DNA of 64,000 bases. Origin: an uncultured Desulfovibrio sp. Its GTDB lineage: Bacteria > Desulfobacterota > Desulfovibrionia > Desulfovibrionales > Desulfovibrionaceae. The position numbers and the translations under genes are program-made. Positions 43,233 to 53,127 of this stretch are shown one piece after another (positions within the stretch are counted from its first letter, which is position 1; every line of letters begins with the position of its first letter). The notes under the pieces are model-generated. The model ran no database searches. It was not told the DNA's origin and was given only the letters and a program-made list of their open reading frames with translations. The stretch spans positions 33,647 through 97,646 of the forward strand of contig NZ_CAJUBO010000011.1 in assembly GCF_910584445.1 (NCBI RefSeq), written 5' to 3'.

Positions 43233-44313
43233 GACTACCTCGTAGGTATTTATCTGATATTTCTGTAGCCCATAATTCTTTTATGAGCCGAATTTCCTCA
43301 GAAGAGATTAGCAATTCCTGCGTTTCATCTTGAACAACAAGCAGTCTTTGCAAAATTTCTTTCCGTGCATTTAATGTGAAAGGGCCACCTATAATTTCGC
43401 CAGATGCAAGGAATTCTAATTTGCCATTTCTCCTACGTGCTTGTCGAAAATTAGGATTATTGCGAATGGCTTGCAACCAATCGCGAAAGTTGATTAGAGA
43501 CTGATATTTTTTTTGCCCGGAATCCACAAACCCCTGAAGGCTTTTATCTTTATTCACTACTGTACATACCCAGCAACCAAATCTACTAGACCCACATCCC
43601 GTTGAATCTTCTTTGCTAAGGGCCATAGGGCATTCGCCACCATCAGCATCTCTATACATCTGGATTAACTTCTCATGAGTTCCTCCCCAGGGGGGGTCGT
43701 ACTGACCGAGAATGTGCCAGACATCTCTAGTAGTTAACTCAACAATAGGGCGATAAATAAAGGCGCCATTGAGGCTGGAATGAGGCGTCAAGTAGGAATT
43801 GTCAAGGTTTGCATACTTTTCTATTCGTTTTTTACGGCTCTGACTTTCATCCTTTCGAACTCCCAAAACGATAATAGATGATCCAAATCGCGATATATTT
43901 TCTAAAATAAATTTGGAGGTAGGTTTAATTTTTAATCTATCTGTACACCATCTCATTTTTTGATTTGGACAGGGATAACCTTTTCCAATAAGAAGTACCC
44001 AGAAAGTGTGTTCTAATAGTGGCTTTGTATAGGATATGGTAATAGGCAATGAAAAACATTTCGCTGCATTTTGAATTAGACTGAATTGTTCTTGAACTTG
44101 TCGCTTGACAAACGGACTTTCAACCAGTGTGTCGTTTGAAACGAAATAAATGTTACGAACACGTTTTTGAGGAGAAACTCGTGTGATAGCGTCAAAAACC
44201 AAGTGAGAAACAAGTGAACTATCTTTCCCTCCAGAAAAACCTATTATCCACGGATGATTCTGTGACTCATCCTTATAGGCATTAATAATATTTTTAAGGA
44301 GTTTTTCGTACAT
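43225..44313 (-). CDS. dndC: DNA phosphorothioation sulfurtransferase DndC
   Basis: 362 aa, PAPS-reductase-like ATP pyrophosphatase fold. The PP-loop is GFSGGKDSSLVSHLV (residues 25-39); MRWCTDRLKIKP carries a conserved Cys. The iron-sulfur cysteines are in CGSSRFGCWVC (about residues 237-248) with an earlier Cys in GGECPMALS. DndC adenylates the DNA phosphate and passes sulfur from a cysteine desulfurase. First gene of the operon, with a near-consensus promoter 36 bases upstream but no clear ribosome site before the ATG. No dndA desulfurase is in the island; a chromosomal IscS/NifS would have to serve. Confidence 0.94.
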   Translation of the reverse strand: MYEKLLKNIINAYKDESQNHPWIIGFSGGKDSSLVSHLVFDAITRVSPQKRVRNIYFVSNDTLVESPFVKRQVQEQFSLIQNAAKCFSLPITISYTKPLLEHTFWVLLIGKGYPCPNQKMRWCTDRLKIKPTSKFILENISRFGSSIIVLGVRKDESQSRKKRIEKYANLDNSYLTPHSSLNGAFIYRPIVELTTRDVWHILGQYDPPWGGTHEKLIQMYRDADGGECPMALSKEDSTGCGSSRFGCWVCTVVNKDKSLQGFVDSGQKKYQSLINFRDWLQAIRNNPNFRQARRRNGKLEFLASGEIIGGPFTLNARKEILQRLLVVQDETQELLISSEEIRLIKELWATEISDKYLRGSHA

Positions 44314-44349
44314 ACTGCCGAGGGGAGATTACGGGCTTAAGGACGCCAT

Positions 44350-44378
44350 TTTATATCATAGCTATCAGTTTTTGTAAA
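44350..44378 (-). promoter_or_regulatory. Promoter of the dnd operon
   Basis: On the - strand TTTACA (44378-44373) and TATAAA (44355-44350) with exact 17-base spacing, 36 bases before the dndC ATG. The rest of the AT-rich gap up to the IS at 44686 holds no supported gene; the short frame at 44459-44653 lacks a ribosome site. No dndB-like repressor gene is present beside it. Confidence 0.7.
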
Positions 44379-44685
44379 GTGAGTGGGCTGAAGGTAGCAC
44401 AGCTCAACTAACCTAGTGTATTTATTATATTTTCATTAACTGGCTTGCTACAGTCCTCTTGCCGTTTGATTCTTACTCCGCATTGCTTTCTTTCTTTGGT
44501 GTTTTATGTCGGTGCAACCCCTTTGCACGTTACCTTGGTATAATTATTGCAAGAGGTATAAAGCACATATTTAGGATTACATTAATAAAATGTATATGTA
44601 TTTATTGCGTAGTGTTTGTAAATATGGAATTGAAAAAAGACCTAACTATATAATGAGCCATCGAAAGATGGGCAATTAATTTTTT

Positions 44686-45420
44686 GGCTCTTGACTAGCT
44701 GAGATGGGCTAAAAAGGTTATCCAGCCAGTCATGACAATGAAAAACAAGTACGCATATCGTTCAAGAATTTCTGAGGCAAAAATTCGGCAACTTGTGAAG
44801 CTTTTTTCCGTTGATTTGACAGCTTCACAGATTGCGAAATTGTCCGGTGTTAACCGAAACACCATCAACCGGTAGTGACTGCTTTCCGGGAAAGAATTGC
44901 CCGTTATTGCGAGGCGGAGTCTCCCGTCAAAGGGGAAGTCGAAGTTGATGAAAGCTACTTCGTCGCTCGCCGGGTCAGAGGAGTCAGAGGTCGTGGAGCA
45001 CGCGGAAAAAACATTGTTTTTGGTCTGTTCAAACGCAAGGATAATGTCTATACGGAAATCGTTCCTGATTGCTCCAGAGCCACCCTCCAGGGCATCATAC
45101 GTGGCCGTGTAGACCTTGAAAGCGTCATTCATTCCGATGGCTGGCGAGGTTATGACGGACTCGTTGATTTGGGCTATCAAAAACATTTCCGCGTCCAACA
45201 TTCGCATAACGAATTTGCCAATAATCACTCACATATCAACGGAATAGAAAGTTTTTGGAGCTTTGCCAAAACTCGACTGGTCCGTTTTAGAGGTCTTCAA
45301 AAGCAAACTTTTTATCTCCATTTGAAAGAATGTGAGTTTCGGTTTAACCATAGGCAAGAGGACATTTACCTTCTGGTCTTAAAACTGCTCAGAGAAAATC
45401 CTCTCAGCTAGTCATGAGCC
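44686..45420 (+). mobile_element. IS1595-family (ISXO2-type) insertion sequence, 735 bp
   Basis: Terminal inverted repeats: the left end starts GGCTCTTGACTAGCTGAGAT and the right end, reverse-complemented, GGCTCATGACTAGCTGAGAG (18 of 20 matched). Length and transposase type fit short IS1595 members. Flanks are AT-rich and I could not confirm an 8-base target duplication. It sits between the dnd promoter region and a gene fragment that begins immediately at its right end. Confidence 0.85.
44732..45411 (+). pseudogene. IS1595-family transposase, broken by a frameshift/stop
   Basis: The first part, MTMKNKYAYRSRISEAKIRQ...LTASQIAKLSGVNRNTINR, is the N-terminal HTH of ISXO2-type transposases and ends at TAG 44873. 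The catalytic part continues in another frame from 44875 (TAFRERIARYCEAESPVKGEVEVDESYFV). The DDE residues are visible: D in EVDESYF, D in VIHSDGWRGYD and E in NGIESFWSFAK. Homologues read through without a break (NR-Y-TAFRERI), so one or two bases were lost or gained at the CGGTAGTGA junction. A programmed -1 shift is possible but unusual for this family. Confidence 0.8.
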
Positions 45421-45798
45421 TTAATTAATTATTCAGAAGCTAAAACTATTATTCGCCAGGGTATCCGTGATTCCATTGATTTCAAGGAACTCAGGGCCAA
45501 ACTCCCAGGGTGGAGGAAGCGGCCTCTGCAATGCCTTGTTTTTGATGTGATGGCGGAAATGGGCATCAAAACCGTGCCCTTTGCAGGGATGATCCTTCGC
45601 CCCAGGCTAACCCGTAAGCCTATCCAGATTGATGAATACGGAACACTGAATGTTTCAGGCCTGCTCGCCGAGAAGGAATTTCTCGGTAAGACCTGTCTTG
45701 CCTATCCCCACATTGGCGACAGGAAAATCACGCTGACCATCAAGCCCGTTGCGGAAGCCCCAGAGAAAGAAAGGGAGGTTTCCCATGAAACCATCTAG
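45421..45798 (+). pseudogene. Gene fragment truncated by the IS
   Basis: The frame is open from the first base after the IS right end (LINYSEAKTIIRQGIRDSIDFKELRAKLPGWRKRPLQCLVFD) to TAG 45798, about 125 residues. It continues VMAEMGIKTVPFAGMILRPRLTRKPIQIDEYGTLNVSGLLAEKEFLG. No start codon or ribosome site precedes the first half, so the N-terminus was removed by the IS insertion or by deletion beside it. I do not recognise the family. An internal ATG at 45547 could give an 83-aa product. It overlaps the MNT gene start by 14 bases, so it was probably the first gene of that operon. Confidence 0.55.
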
Positions 45799-46093
45799 CG
45801 TTTTGAAGATGAATATGGACGTGCTCGCACTGGTTTTTTCCCGCTATCCCATGTTTTCCAACTTCCGCGTTACGGGTTCCGTTGGACAGTATGAAGATAC
45901 GGACGCCAGTGACATCGACTTCTATTTTGATGCTGATTCGAGCGCAACACTTTTTGATATTGGAAGGCTTAAGGAAGAATTGGAAAATATCTTTCTTCTT
46001 GATGTGGATTTAATCAGTTCAAATCGTGAATCATCATTGTTTTATGAAAAAAATTATAATCAATTTCCGAGAAAGGACGCATTTAATGAGTAA
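45785..46093 (+). CDS. MNT-type minimal nucleotidyltransferase (antitoxin)
   Basis: 102 aa. FRVTGSVGQYEDTDASDIDFYFDAD contains the nucleotidyltransferase GS...DxD signature; FLLDVDLIS supplies the third acidic strand. The MntA half of MNT/HEPN toxin-antitoxin modules silences its HEPN partner by transferring AMP to it. It has an AGGGAGG ribosome site and overlaps the HEPN gene by eight bases. Less GC-rich than the chromosome, like the rest of the island cargo. Confidence 0.8.
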   Translation: MKPSSVLKMNMDVLALVFSRYPMFSNFRVTGSVGQYEDTDASDIDFYFDADSSATLFDIGRLKEELENIFLLDVDLISSNRESSLFYEKNYNQFPRKDAFNE

Positions 46094-46484
46094 GTCAACC
46101 AAAAAATACATTTACAAGCTCTTGGAGAGCGCGAAGAAGATTGAAGAAATCACGGACAAGGAAAATTTCTCTTCATTTCTGGCGCCTAAGTCATGGATAA
46201 TTCGGGATGCGGTCGCACGGAGATTCCTGATTATAGCTTCAGTTTCTGAAATTCTTTTTAACAAGCATATGGAGTTTTGTATGAAATATCCTGAAATACC
46301 TTTTTCAGCCATGCAAGGCATGAAACGCTATCTCACTGAAATACAGGATGGGGATATTGATTGGGCAATCGTTTGGCAAACAACACAAGAAAAAATCCCT
46401 GAGCTTATCAAACACTGTGATGAAGTTATCAGCGCAACGGCATCTCTTGATTTATTAGGTGATATAGAGATACATATTTGCTAA
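46086..46484 (+). CDS. HEPN-domain protein (HepT-like), degenerate catalytic motif
   Basis: 132 aa, all helical. WIIRDAVARRFLIIASVSEILFNKHMEFCMKYPEIPFSAMQGMKRYLTEIQDGDIDWAIVWQTTQEKIPEL follows the HepT pattern (P-x-IP-x-x-x-x-x-GMR......iD...vW). However, the RNase motif R-x4-6-H-x-Y is not intact: after KR the histidine position reads I or Q. The partner MNT gene overlaps its start. Either an inactive or altered toxin or a divergent member with a different site; identification rests on order, size and the helical pattern. Confidence 0.65.
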   Translation: MSKSTKKYIYKLLESAKKIEEITDKENFSSFLAPKSWIIRDAVARRFLIIASVSEILFNKHMEFCMKYPEIPFSAMQGMKRYLTEIQDGDIDWAIVWQTTQEKIPELIKHCDEVISATASLDLLGDIEIHIC

Positions 46485-46650
46485 TCCTACGAACAGTAAT
46501 TGGGGATGGACAGGATACGATAGAAAACTGCTTCCTGGTTCTCAAAAAAGCTCACCGGATTTGCGTCAATCCATGATTCATTTGCACCCTTGCGGCTGAG
46601 AAATTGACACAAGTCTAAAAAATAATTACGTTGTGAGTACGAGGTGAATT

Positions 46651-46923
46651 ATGGATATTCCACTTGTCCCCATCGGCAATTCGCGCGGAATCCGGCTGCC
46701 AAAGGCGCTGATAGCTCAATGCGGTTTTGGAGACACTGTACGCCTGACCATTACGGATGCAGGCATCCTGCTCTCCCCAATCAATAATGAACGTGCCGGG
46801 TGGGAAGATGCGCTGCTTGCTTCCTCCTCCCACACAGACTCGGATACGCGTGAATTTCGGGAATTTAATCAGGTAGAATCAGCGTTTGACACTTCGGAGT
46901 GGACATGGCCCCAAAAACCATAA
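46651..46923 (+). CDS. AbrB/MazE-like antitoxin
   Basis: 90 aa. PLVPIGNSRGIRLPKALIAQCGFGDTVRLTITDAGILLSP is the swapped-hairpin AbrB/MazE DNA-binding domain at residues 4-44. The acidic, unstructured C-terminal tail (TDSDTREFREFNQVESAFDTSEWTWPQ) is the part that normally blocks the toxin's RNA-binding site. ATG with GAGGTG. It overlaps the toxin gene by 19 bases and should autoregulate the pair. Confidence 0.88.
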   Translation: MDIPLVPIGNSRGIRLPKALIAQCGFGDTVRLTITDAGILLSPINNERAGWEDALLASSSHTDSDTREFREFNQVESAFDTSEWTWPQKP

Positions 46924-47237
46924 GCCGCTTTGAGATATGGTGGGCCAATCTCGACCCGACAATAGGGCACGAAATTAAAAAAACGCGTCCAGTCGTTGTT
47001 GTGTCTCCCGATGAGCTAAATCGGCATTTGGCTACTGTGCTGGTCGCCCCTCTCACTTCTACCATCCGGCCTTATCCCTTTCGGGTAAATACTGTCGTGA
47101 GTGATGTTCCGGGGCAGATAGCTCTTGACCAAATACGGGCATTGGACAAAATTCGACTTATCAAGCGAATTGAATCCTTGCAGCAGGATAAATGGCATGA
47201 AGTCATTTCAGTTCTTCAAACTATGTTTGGAGAATAG
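46905..47237 (+). CDS. MazF/PemK-type endoribonuclease toxin
   Basis: 110 aa. RFEIWWANLDPTIGHEIKKTRPVVVVSPDELN opens the SH3-like PemK/MazF fold, with the catalytic Arg in KKTRP and the conserved Thr/Ser in VLVAPLTSTIRPYPFRV. GQIALDQIRALDKIRLIKRIESL completes it. Such toxins cut mRNA at short sequence motifs. ATG at 46905 with GGAG five bases before; an in-frame GTG two codons upstream lacks a site. Followed by a strong hairpin terminator. Confidence 0.9.
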   Translation: MAPKTISRFEIWWANLDPTIGHEIKKTRPVVVVSPDELNRHLATVLVAPLTSTIRPYPFRVNTVVSDVPGQIALDQIRALDKIRLIKRIESLQQDKWHEVISVLQTMFGE

Positions 47238-47319
47238 GTGGTAAATTTAATTTCACTACTTCTTTTCTATAGTTAATATCTCTTTTTATCCTTTCTGAGC
47301 AAATTTTTCGTTAAACATC

Positions 47320-47353
47320 GGCCAGTCTGCAATCATATGCAGACTGGCCTTTT
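47320..47353 (+). terminator. Intrinsic terminator after mazF-like gene
   Basis: A perfect 12-base stem (GGCCAGTCTGCA / TGCAGACTGGCC) with a six-base loop and TTTT tail. It ends 14 bases before the ATG of the next gene, so that gene either needs its own start signal within the hairpin region or depends on read-through. Confidence 0.85.
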
Positions 47354-47366
47354 AAGTGAGGTATAT

Positions 47367-48617
47367 ATGAAAAACAAGCTCGATTATTCTCGTGAGCTTG
47401 ATATTTGGATATGGTCGAATAAACCGGAAATAGTTAAGTCCGCAGACTTTCTATTTTCAAAAATTATGAAGAATATTGGTGGCAAATTCGACCAAAATAG
47501 GGTAAAAAATCATTTAAAAGTCTTTTTAACAGACATTTTTGTAGCCCATAAACAAGATAACAAGCTTTTTATCTCGTTCAGCAGGAATAAAAATTCATAT
47601 CGAGTGTCAAAGCGCTTTGATAAAATATATCTTCGGTACAAGTACGTCATTCTCGTTACTGATTTTCTTATCGAGCATGGCTATGTCGAGTATCACAAGG
47701 GAATCAAGTTTTCTCATTATTCGCGGGAGTCCAGAATCCGGGCCACCCAAAAACTGCTGAGGCTGTTCAGAAAATACCGCAGCAAAGCTGGGGTTATACT
47801 TAGAAGAAATCCACCTGTCATTCTCCGAGATGAGGATAAACAGGACATAGACTTTGACATGGATACCCTCGAAGTCAAAACAATCATCAGGAATGTAAAT
47901 AGAATTAATAAATGTCTGGATAGACATTTGATTTCAGCGGATGTTCCTTGGGAAGAATATGCTGACTTTATGCTAAATTGCCACATTAATGAACAAACAA
48001 AGAAATACGTCAGAATTTTCAATAACTCCGATTTCAAACAGGGAGGGAGATTCTATTTTCACTGGAGCCAGATGATAAAATCGGAAATCAGGAAAAATAT
48101 AACCATAGATGGCAAACAGACAGTCGAACTTGATTATTCCTGCCTGCATTTGAGTATGCTCTATGGACTTGAGAACATGGTTCCTCCAGCAGGTGATTTA
48201 TATACTTTGGCTGGCATAGATAGCTGCTTCCGACCTATCATCAAGAAGGCTGTCAACATTGCCATCAATGCCAGGAATGAAACTTCGGCAATGCAGGCAA
48301 TTCGTGAGGAAATCACTCAGTTAACTGAAAAGATGGGCTTTGTTCCACCTGGCCCAAAAACGATTCTTGAGAACTTGAAACAAGCTCATAGCCCGATCAA
48401 GAAATACTTCTGTACAGGTTACGGAGTACGGCTTCAATATCTTGATAGCTCGATAGCCGAACAAATCATGCTATCCTTGGCAGAAGAAGATATTTGCTGT
48501 CTTTGTATCCATGATAGTTTCATCGTTGCCAAGGAACATAAAGCACTACTGCACGAACTTATGATGAACAAGTTTGCCAAACTCTTCAATTTCAGACCAA
48601 GGATTTCTATTAAGTAA
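47367..48617 (+). CDS. Protein with family-A DNA polymerase palm motifs, unknown role
   Basis: 416 aa. TVELDYSCLHLSMLYGLE (D256) matches polymerase motif A (DYSxxE/H..); RPIIKKAVNIAINARNE (R289, K293) matches the O-helix motif B (R-x3-K-x6-Y/N); LCIHDSFIV (H382-D383) matches motif C (HDE). The spacing and order are those of PolA/T7-type palms, but the exonuclease and thumb regions are missing and the ~220-residue N-terminal part (basic, helical) is unfamiliar. A GGRFYFHW at 226-233 also looks conserved. ATG 47367 with GTGAGG. It may be a replication or repair protein of the island; activity is unproven and the fold is inferred from three motifs. Confidence 0.6.
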   Translation: MKNKLDYSRELDIWIWSNKPEIVKSADFLFSKIMKNIGGKFDQNRVKNHLKVFLTDIFVAHKQDNKLFISFSRNKNSYRVSKRFDKIYLRYKYVILVTDFLIEHGYVEYHKGIKFSHYSRESRIRATQKLLRLFRKYRSKAGVILRRNPPVILRDEDKQDIDFDMDTLEVKTIIRNVNRINKCLDRHLISADVPWEEYADFMLNCHINEQTKKYVRIFNNSDFKQGGRFYFHWSQMIKSEIRKNITIDGKQTVELDYSCLHLSMLYGLENMVPPAGDLYTLAGIDSCFRPIIKKAVNIAINARNETSAMQAIREEITQLTEKMGFVPPGPKTILENLKQAHSPIKKYFCTGYGVRLQYLDSSIAEQIMLSLAEEDICCLCIHDSFIVAKEHKALLHELMMNKFAKLFNFRPRISIK

Positions 48618-48985
48618 TTTTTTTCATTCACCCTACTACTATACATATATCTCTACCAATATATAGTATATATATCGTACTTACCTTACCTTACCATTAC
48701 TAATCCAAAATAGTTTTATCTTTTTGAACATTTTATCTTGTTTTTGATGATTTGCAGTCGAAAAAGTTGTTCACTGTTTACCTTAGATTATCATAAACAT
48801 GTTGGTTACTATCCCCAGACGTACTGTATGAAGTGTTTGGATTTATGACTCGTCAGGAGCGGACAGTTTGAGTAACGCGAGTCATACACAAAACTGGTAT
48901 TTTAAGGGTGTTTTGGACATATTTTTGGACATACTGCACACAAAAACACCCTATAATATCACATAGTTATTCTGTGTTATTTGAC
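48618..48985. other. AT-rich noncoding end of the island
   Basis: No supported gene in 368 bases. It contains alternating TATATA stretches near 48645-48680 and a tandem TTACC triplet near 48683-48700. This is where integrase arm sites or a replication/transfer origin might lie, but no repeated arm-type motif was identified. Confidence 0.35.
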
Positions 48986-49032
48986 CCCTTACAAGGCGAG
49001 GGCCACAGGTTCAAGTCCTGTACTGCCCACCA
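48986..49032 (+). repeat. attR core: 47-bp tRNA-Val 3'-half duplicate
   Basis: Identical to 36851-36897 from the anticodon loop to the CCA. Just outside, GGGATTCAGGGG resembles the sequence after the tRNA at attL, which suggests slightly different flanks of the donor and host sites. Confidence 0.92.
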
Positions 49033-49040
49033 GGGATTCA

Positions 49041-49067
49041 GGGGATGCAAGCCCGGCTTGCATCCCC
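49041..49067 (+). terminator. Probable original tRNA-Val terminator displaced by the island
   Basis: GGGGATGCAAGCC pairs with GGCTTGCATCCCC (13 bases, minimal loop), nine bases after the attR CCA. This is the position expected of the native tRNA terminator. It has no T tract. Confidence 0.5.
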
Positions 49068-49210
49068 CGTATCTCCCCGACACCATTCCCGACACGCATC
49101 AGGTTCCGGGCGCGCGGCGCGCGCATCCCATACCTGCACGGCACATGCGGACCCGAATGCCCCGCGGCGCCCGATGCCATCCCCTTCCGCCTCCGCGCCC
49201 GTTCCGGCGA

Positions 49211-49239
49211 TTGCCATCCGGGGGGCCGTGGAGTATGCT
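49211..49239 (+). promoter_or_regulatory. Promoter of the porin gene
   Basis: TTGCCA and TATGCT with 17-base spacing, about 90 bases before the porin ATG, leaving room for a 5' leader of about 80 bases. Nothing else is supported between attR and the porin. Confidence 0.6.
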
Positions 49240-49328
49240 GACAATGCTTTGTGAATCCTGCTGTTTGCTGCCAACGCCCGCGGCGCCTCCGGCTCCGCGG
49301 CGGCGAAGTTTTGCCCGGAGTTGCCGCC

Positions 49329-50855
49329 ATGTCGTCTCCGCGCAACCGCCCGGCAGCCGGGCGCTCCCTTTTGGGGCGCGGCTGTCCGGTCATGGTCCTT
49401 TTCTGCCTGCTTTCCGGCCTGCTGGCGCCGGCCGCGACGATGGCCGCGGAGTTCACCGCCCTGGGGCACTGGATGTTCGGCCTGAACGCGGGGAACGTCT
49501 ACGGCCAGAAGCGCGCGGACGTGCGCGACCATTTTCAGGCCGTGCAACGCCTGCGTACCCAGTTCGGCTTTGTGACGTCGCCCTCCCTGGACGGCCAGAT
49601 ACAGCTGGAAATGGGCAAGACCAACTGGGGGCAGGCATCGAGCGGCGGCGCGCTGGGCGCTGACGCGGCCCTGACGAAGCTGCGCCACGCCTGGCTTGAC
49701 TGGCGCGTTCCCGGCAGCGGCACCTCCGTCCGCATGGGACTCCAGCCGGTGAACATGCCCTCCTTTGTCAACGGTTCGCCGCTGTTTTCCGAGGATGCCG
49801 CCGCCATCGTGGTCTCGCAGGAACTCCACAAGCGTCTGGACGTGACGGCCTTCTGGGTGCGCGCATCGGCATCCAATGAGGACCCGGGGCGCGAGGGCCT
49901 TCCCGGCTTCAACGAGATGGACTTTTTCGGGCTGTCGCTGCCGGCGCGCGGCGACGCTTTCCGCGTGACGCCCTATGCCATGTTTGCCGAGGCCGGGGTC
50001 AATTCCTTCGGGTCCCGCGCCAGATCCGGCTCCGGCTGGTCGCTTGCGCCCTATAAAAGCTCCCTGCGCACGGTGGCCGCCAACCTCACGCCCGTTGGCG
50101 GCACGCGCCTGCTGGCCGACCCGCGCGCGTCCCGCCAGCTCGCCCCCTGGGGCACGGCCTGGTGGGGCGGCATTGGCGGCGACGCGAACCCGGTCGCCCG
50201 CTGGCGCCTCGCCGGCGAAGTCGCCTTCGGCAGCGCGGACTTCGGCTCGCTCACGACCCGCGGCAGGAGTTTCGCCATGCGCCGCGCCGGCTGGTACGGG
50301 GCATTTCTTGCGGAATACCGGCAGGACCGCATGACGCCGGGGCTTCTGGGCTGGTATTCCTCCGGCGATGACGGCGACCCCCGGAACGGCTCGGAGCGCA
50401 TGCCCGTGGGCAAGAGCGCCAACCGGGACTGGAAAGTGCTCAATCTCGCCTATGACGGCGCGCCCTTCTGCCCGGACGGCGGCGCGCAGATCATCAGCCC
50501 CAACGGCACCATGATCGGCACCTGGGGCCTGGTGGGCTTCCTGAAGGACATCACCTTCCCGGAGGACCTCAGGCATACCGTGCGCGTCGGCTATGTGCGC
50601 GGCAGCAACGATCCGGCCATGGTGACGGCCGATCCGTTTTTCACGGACGCATCGCCGGGGGGCTACCTCACCAGAAAGGACGAGGCCCTGGAGGTGGATC
50701 TTGAGACACGGCTCCAGCTGTACGAGAACCTGACCCTGATCCTGGATGCCGACTGGCTGCGCGTCAACTGGGACAGCGACGTCTGGAAGCGCTTCGGCGA
50801 CCGCCTGGTGCAGGATTTTTACCGCGTGGGACTCACCGCGTACTATCACTTCTGA
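49329..50855 (+). CDS. Outer-membrane trimeric porin (Desulfovibrio type)
   Basis: 508 aa. A basic, somewhat long N-terminus and hydrophobic core (VMVLFCLLSGLLAPAATMAAEF) form a signal peptide cleaved after AMA/AAA. The mature protein starts with the family's FTALGHWMFGLNAGN, is rich in alternating beta-strand sequence with aromatic girdles, and ends in YRVGLTAYYHF, with the terminal Phe typical of outer-membrane barrels. These porins are the dominant diffusion channels of Desulfovibrio outer membranes. GGAG lies about nine bases before the ATG. It is followed 28 bases later by a sensor kinase. Confidence 0.88.
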   Translation: MSSPRNRPAAGRSLLGRGCPVMVLFCLLSGLLAPAATMAAEFTALGHWMFGLNAGNVYGQKRADVRDHFQAVQRLRTQFGFVTSPSLDGQIQLEMGKTNWGQASSGGALGADAALTKLRHAWLDWRVPGSGTSVRMGLQPVNMPSFVNGSPLFSEDAAAIVVSQELHKRLDVTAFWVRASASNEDPGREGLPGFNEMDFFGLSLPARGDAFRVTPYAMFAEAGVNSFGSRARSGSGWSLAPYKSSLRTVAANLTPVGGTRLLADPRASRQLAPWGTAWWGGIGGDANPVARWRLAGEVAFGSADFGSLTTRGRSFAMRRAGWYGAFLAEYRQDRMTPGLLGWYSSGDDGDPRNGSERMPVGKSANRDWKVLNLAYDGAPFCPDGGAQIISPNGTMIGTWGLVGFLKDITFPEDLRHTVRVGYVRGSNDPAMVTADPFFTDASPGGYLTRKDEALEVDLETRLQLYENLTLILDADWLRVNWDSDVWKRFGDRLVQDFYRVGLTAYYHF

Positions 50856-50883
50856 AACATGGAATTTGAGCGGAGAAAATTCC

Positions 50884-53123
<2,240 letters not shown>

Positions 53124-53127
<4 letters not shown>

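Larger units (their letters stand above)
36851..49032 (+). mobile_element. 12.2-kb integrative genomic island in tRNA-Val with a Dnd system
   Basis: Bounded by a 47-bp direct repeat of the tRNA 3' half and carrying a tyrosine integrase next to the tRNA. From 39.4 kb the DNA is strikingly AT-rich against the GC-rich chromosome; 36.9-39.4 kb is intermediate, so the island looks composite. Cargo, in order: integrase, HTH protein, replication-gene fragments, phosphorothioation operon, an IS1595-type element, two toxin-antitoxin pairs and a polymerase-palm protein. No conjugation genes are seen, so transfer would need help from another element. Confidence 0.92.

Noticed and set aside
44459..44653. 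A 64-codon AT-rich + strand frame upstream of the IS
   Set aside because: No ribosome site, no family features and the composition of a noncoding AT-rich stretch; not taken as dndB or any regulator.
44671..45430. Target-site duplication flanking the IS
   Set aside because: Both flanks are AT-rich (AATTAATT-like), but no unambiguous 8-base identical pair directly borders the inverted repeats.
47367..48617. Reverse transcriptase as an identity for the palm-motif protein
   Set aside because: There is no YxDD box; the HD-S motif C and the R-x3-K O-helix pattern fit family-A polymerases better.
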